From the NCBI GenBank assembly GCA_025965755.1, contig JAOPWI010000074.1:1-7870 (forward strand): 7,870 nucleotides of DNA, given 5' to 3'. Position 1 is the first letter of the stretch, and every line of letters starts with the position of its first letter. The position numbers were made by a program, and so were the translations under genes. Origin of the DNA: Frankiales bacterium (GTDB taxonomy: Bacteria; Actinomycetota; Actinomycetes; Mycobacteriales; SCTD01). The notes beneath the pieces were generated by a model, which was not told the origin of the DNA, ran no database searches, and saw only the letters and a program-made list of their open reading frames with translations. Positions 6,481 to 7,870 of this stretch are shown piece after piece.

Positions 6481-6840
6481 ATGAGCGTGGCAGCGGACAG
6501 CCCCCTGGCTGGTGACCCGACCGGTTGCGTCGCGCAGGTCCGCGTGGCGGGCCGGCTGGTGCACCTCTCGGGCCGGTTGGACGTCTCCGCGGCGGCCGAC
6601 GTCCGCCTGCTGCTGTTCGACCAGGTGCAGCGGGGTGCCGGGGATCTCGTCGTCGACCTCTCGGCGCTGGTCGCCGTCGACGCCACCGGCCTGGGCGTGC
6701 TCGTCGGCGCCCACCGCCACGCCGGCCGGGCGGGCCGGGGCCTGGTGCTGCGCGACGTTCCCGCCCCGGTCGCCCGGCTGCTGCGGCTGACCCGCCTGGA
6801 CCGGGTGCTGCGCCAGGCCCGGACGCGCCTGTACGCCTGA
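6481..6840 (+). CDS. STAS-domain protein, anti-sigma-factor-antagonist-like
   Basis: This 119-residue protein is a single STAS domain. The pattern is clear: a strand with LVHLSGRLDVSAAADV (26-41), then DLVVDLSALVAVDATGLGVL (55-74), a helix, GLVLRDVPAPVARLL (87-101) and the closing LTRLDRVL (103-110). In SpoIIAA/RsbV-type antagonists the loop after the second strand reads D-S-S/T-G, and its Ser is phosphorylated by an anti-sigma kinase. Here it reads Asp67-Ala68-Thr69-Gly70, so the usual acceptor is Ala. It may not be regulated in the usual way, may use Thr69, or may have a structural or other binding role. No kinase or sigma-factor gene lies in the window. The ATG at 6481 is supported by AGGAG. 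The mutase gene follows 86 bases downstream on the same strand. Assignment as a STAS protein is firm; the role is open. Confidence 0.9.
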   Translation: MSVAADSPLAGDPTGCVAQVRVAGRLVHLSGRLDVSAAADVRLLLFDQVQRGAGDLVVDLSALVAVDATGLGVLVGAHRHAGRAGRGLVLRDVPAPVARLLRLTRLDRVLRQARTRLYA

Positions 6841-6848
6841 TCCTGAGG

Positions 6849-6875
6849 CGCAGGTCACGCCGGGTGCCGCAGGTC
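6849..6875 (+). repeat. Pair of 8-bp direct repeats upstream of the mutase gene
   Basis: CGCAGGTC occurs at 6849-6856 and 6868-6875, a 19-base step or roughly two helical turns. The second copy covers the place where the -35 of the proposed mutase promoter would be. It could be a regulator binding site; chance cannot be excluded. Confidence 0.4.
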
Positions 6876-6892
6876 GAGCGTTCCGTCCCGGT

Positions 6893-6898
6893 TACCCT
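6893..6898 (+). promoter_or_regulatory. Candidate -10 element for the mutase gene
   Basis: TACCCT fits TANNNT and lies 28 bases before the ATG at 6927. Transcription would start near 6905, leaving a leader of about 22 bases with the GAGGGG ribosome site. No good -35 hexamer is visible; direct repeats occupy that area. Confidence 0.4.
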
Positions 6899-6920
6899 TC
6901 GCTCGACCGCGAGCGAGGGG
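6895..6920 (+). repeat. Stem-loop covering the mutase ribosome binding site
   Basis: Bases 6895-6905 pair with 6910-6920 over 11 positions (ten Watson-Crick pairs and one G-U), with loop ACCG. The core is CGCTCG/CGAGCG. The right arm contains GAGGGG (6915-6920), the ribosome site 6 bases before the ATG. A transcript reading in from upstream could fold and hide this site, while one starting near 6905 would lack the left arm. Confidence 0.5.
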
Positions 6921-6926
6921 CCAGAC

Positions 6927-7870
6927 ATGACCGAGCAGACCCAGTCCATCGGAGCCGAGGTGCCCGGGGCCGACGTCCCGACGGAGGTGCCCGAGAAGCG
7001 CGCGACGCGTGACAAGCCGTGGGTCATGCGCACCTACGCCGGGCACTCGTCCGCGGTCGAGAGCAACAAGCTCTACCGCAACAACCTGTCCAAGGGCCAG
7101 ACCGGCCTGTCGGTGGCCTTCGACCTGCCGACCCAGACCGGCTACGACCCCGACGACGAGCTGGCCCGGGGCGAGGTCGGCAAGGTCGGCGTCCCGGTCA
7201 GCCACCTGGGCGACATGCGGCAGCTCTTCGACGGCATTCCGCTCGAGTCGATGAACACGTCGATGACCATCAACGCCACCGCGATGTGGCTGCTCGCGCT
7301 CTACCAGGTGGCGGCCGAGGAGCAGGGCGCCCCGGCGGCGTCGCTCTCCGGTACGACGCAGAACGACATCATCAAGGAGTACCTGTCGCGCGGAACCTAC
7401 GTGTTCCCGCCGGCGCCGTCGCTGCGGCTGATCACCGACATGGTGGCGTACACCGTCACGGAGATTCCCAAGTGGAACCCCATCAACATCTGCAGCTATC
7501 ACCTGCAGGAGGCGGGCGCGACGCCGGTCCAGGAGATCTCGTACGCGCTGTGCACGGCGATCGCGGTGCTCGACGCGGTTCAGGCCGCCGGGCAGGTGCC
7601 GCAGGAGCGCTTCGGTGAGGTCTGCGCGCGCATCTCCTTCTTCGTCAACGCGGGCGTGCGCTTCGTGGAGGAGATGTGCAAGATGCGCGCCTTCACGCAG
7701 CTGTGGGACACCCTGCTGCAGGAGCGCTACGGCGTCCAGGTCAACTCGCTCGGCCTCACCGAGGCCCAGCCGGAGAACAACGTGCAGCGCATCGTGCTCG
7801 AGGCGCTGGCCGTCACGCTCGGCCGCGACGCCCGCGCCCGCGCGCTCCAGCTTCCGGCCTGGAACGAGGC
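6927..7870 (+). CDS. meaA: B12-dependent acyl-CoA mutase large domain, MeaA/ethylmalonyl-CoA mutase-like (3' truncated by window edge)
   Basis: These are the first 314 residues of a mutase of the methylmalonyl-CoA mutase superfamily. The enzymes rearrange the carbon skeleton of an acyl-CoA using adenosylcobalamin; the B12-binding domain would lie beyond the window. After a polar lead of about 30 residues come RTYAGHSSAVESNKLYR, GLSVAFDLPTQTGYDPDD, GEVGKVGVPVSHLGDM and MNTSMTINATAMW, the pattern I associate with MeaA/Ecm (ethylmalonyl-CoA to methylsuccinyl-CoA, in the ethylmalonyl-CoA pathway) rather than MutB, which has THRGYDSDNP. Counterparts of the P. shermanii MutB active-site residues are kept: Arg155 (R207), Asn184 (N236), Tyr191-His192 (Y243-H244), Arg235/Ser237 (R283/S285). 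About 11-12 residues seem missing near residue 267 compared with relatives. ATG at 6927 is supported by GAGGGG. Substrate choice cannot be proven from this half, and isobutyryl-CoA mutase-like activity is the main alternative. Confidence 0.88.
   Translation, partial: MTEQTQSIGAEVPGADVPTEVPEKRATRDKPWVMRTYAGHSSAVESNKLYRNNLSKGQTGLSVAFDLPTQTGYDPDDELARGEVGKVGVPVSHLGDMRQLFDGIPLESMNTSMTINATAMWLLALYQVAAEEQGAPAASLSGTTQNDIIKEYLSRGTYVFPPAPSLRLITDMVAYTVTEIPKWNPINICSYHLQEAGATPVQEISYALCTAIAVLDAVQAAGQVPQERFGEVCARISFFVNAGVRFVEEMCKMRAFTQLWDTLLQERYGVQVNSLGLTEAQPENNVQRIVLEALAVTLGRDARARALQLPAWNE

Noticed and set aside
6303..6686. Upstream extension of the small - strand membrane protein to a start at 6686
   Set aside because: It is antisense to the STAS gene, lacks a ribosome site and would bury the membrane helix mid-protein. 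The GTG at 6302 with GAAGGG is far better.
6927..7870. Standard methylmalonyl-CoA mutase (MutB)
   Set aside because: The segments DLPTQTGYDPDD and NTSMTINATAMW, and QVNSLGLTEAQPENN in place of QTSGWSLT, fit MeaA/Ecm better than MutB.

Overview
The window is a 7.9-kb piece of a chromosome from a high-GC Gram-positive bacterium (Actinomycetota). Evidence for this is the very high G+C at third codon positions, GTG starts, TANNNT-type -10 boxes placed directly before start codons, and the gene order. From memory, the order atpA-atpG-atpD-atpC-DUF2550-(adenosyltransferase, opposite strand)-murA matches Mycobacterium tuberculosis Rv1308-Rv1315 apart from an insertion element there. The gamma subunit lacks the extra loop typical of mycobacteria, and no rRNA operon follows murA, so a non-mycobacterial actinomycete is more likely. 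I cannot name the genus.

Layout. Positions 1-3561 hold the end of the F1Fo ATP synthase operon, all on the + strand: atpA (3' part), atpG, atpD, then a strong hairpin and possible secondary promoter, then atpC. A DUF2550 single-pass membrane protein (3590-4018) follows. It converges on a PduO-type ATP:cob(I)alamin adenosyltransferase on the - strand (4015-4587), the two stop codons sharing one CTAG. A 112-bp divergent region carries -10 boxes 6 and 7 bases before the murA and adenosyltransferase starts, which suggests both messages are leaderless. murA (4700-5971) carries Asp in place of the catalytic Cys targeted by fosfomycin. It converges, with a single base between, on a small - strand membrane protein with a DUF2007-like soluble part (5973-6302). 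Divergent from that is a STAS-domain (anti-sigma-factor-antagonist-like) protein (6481-6840). The window ends inside the large catalytic domain of a B12-dependent acyl-CoA mutase most like MeaA/ethylmalonyl-CoA mutase (6927 onward).

How the genes fit together. The first part is energy metabolism (the catalytic F1 head). The middle holds cofactor activation (adenosylcobalamin synthesis) and the first committed step of peptidoglycan synthesis. The end has a possible signalling pair and a mutase that would consume the adenosylcobalamin made by the - strand enzyme about 2.3 kb away.

Most of the window is conserved core genome, and I see no mobile element, CRISPR array, RNA gene or clearly new multi-gene system. 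The points most worth a second look are the paired leaderless promoters, the atpD/atpC hairpin, the hairpin covering the mutase ribosome binding site, an apparent 11-12 residue loss in the mutase, and the STAS protein without the usual phosphorylatable Ser.
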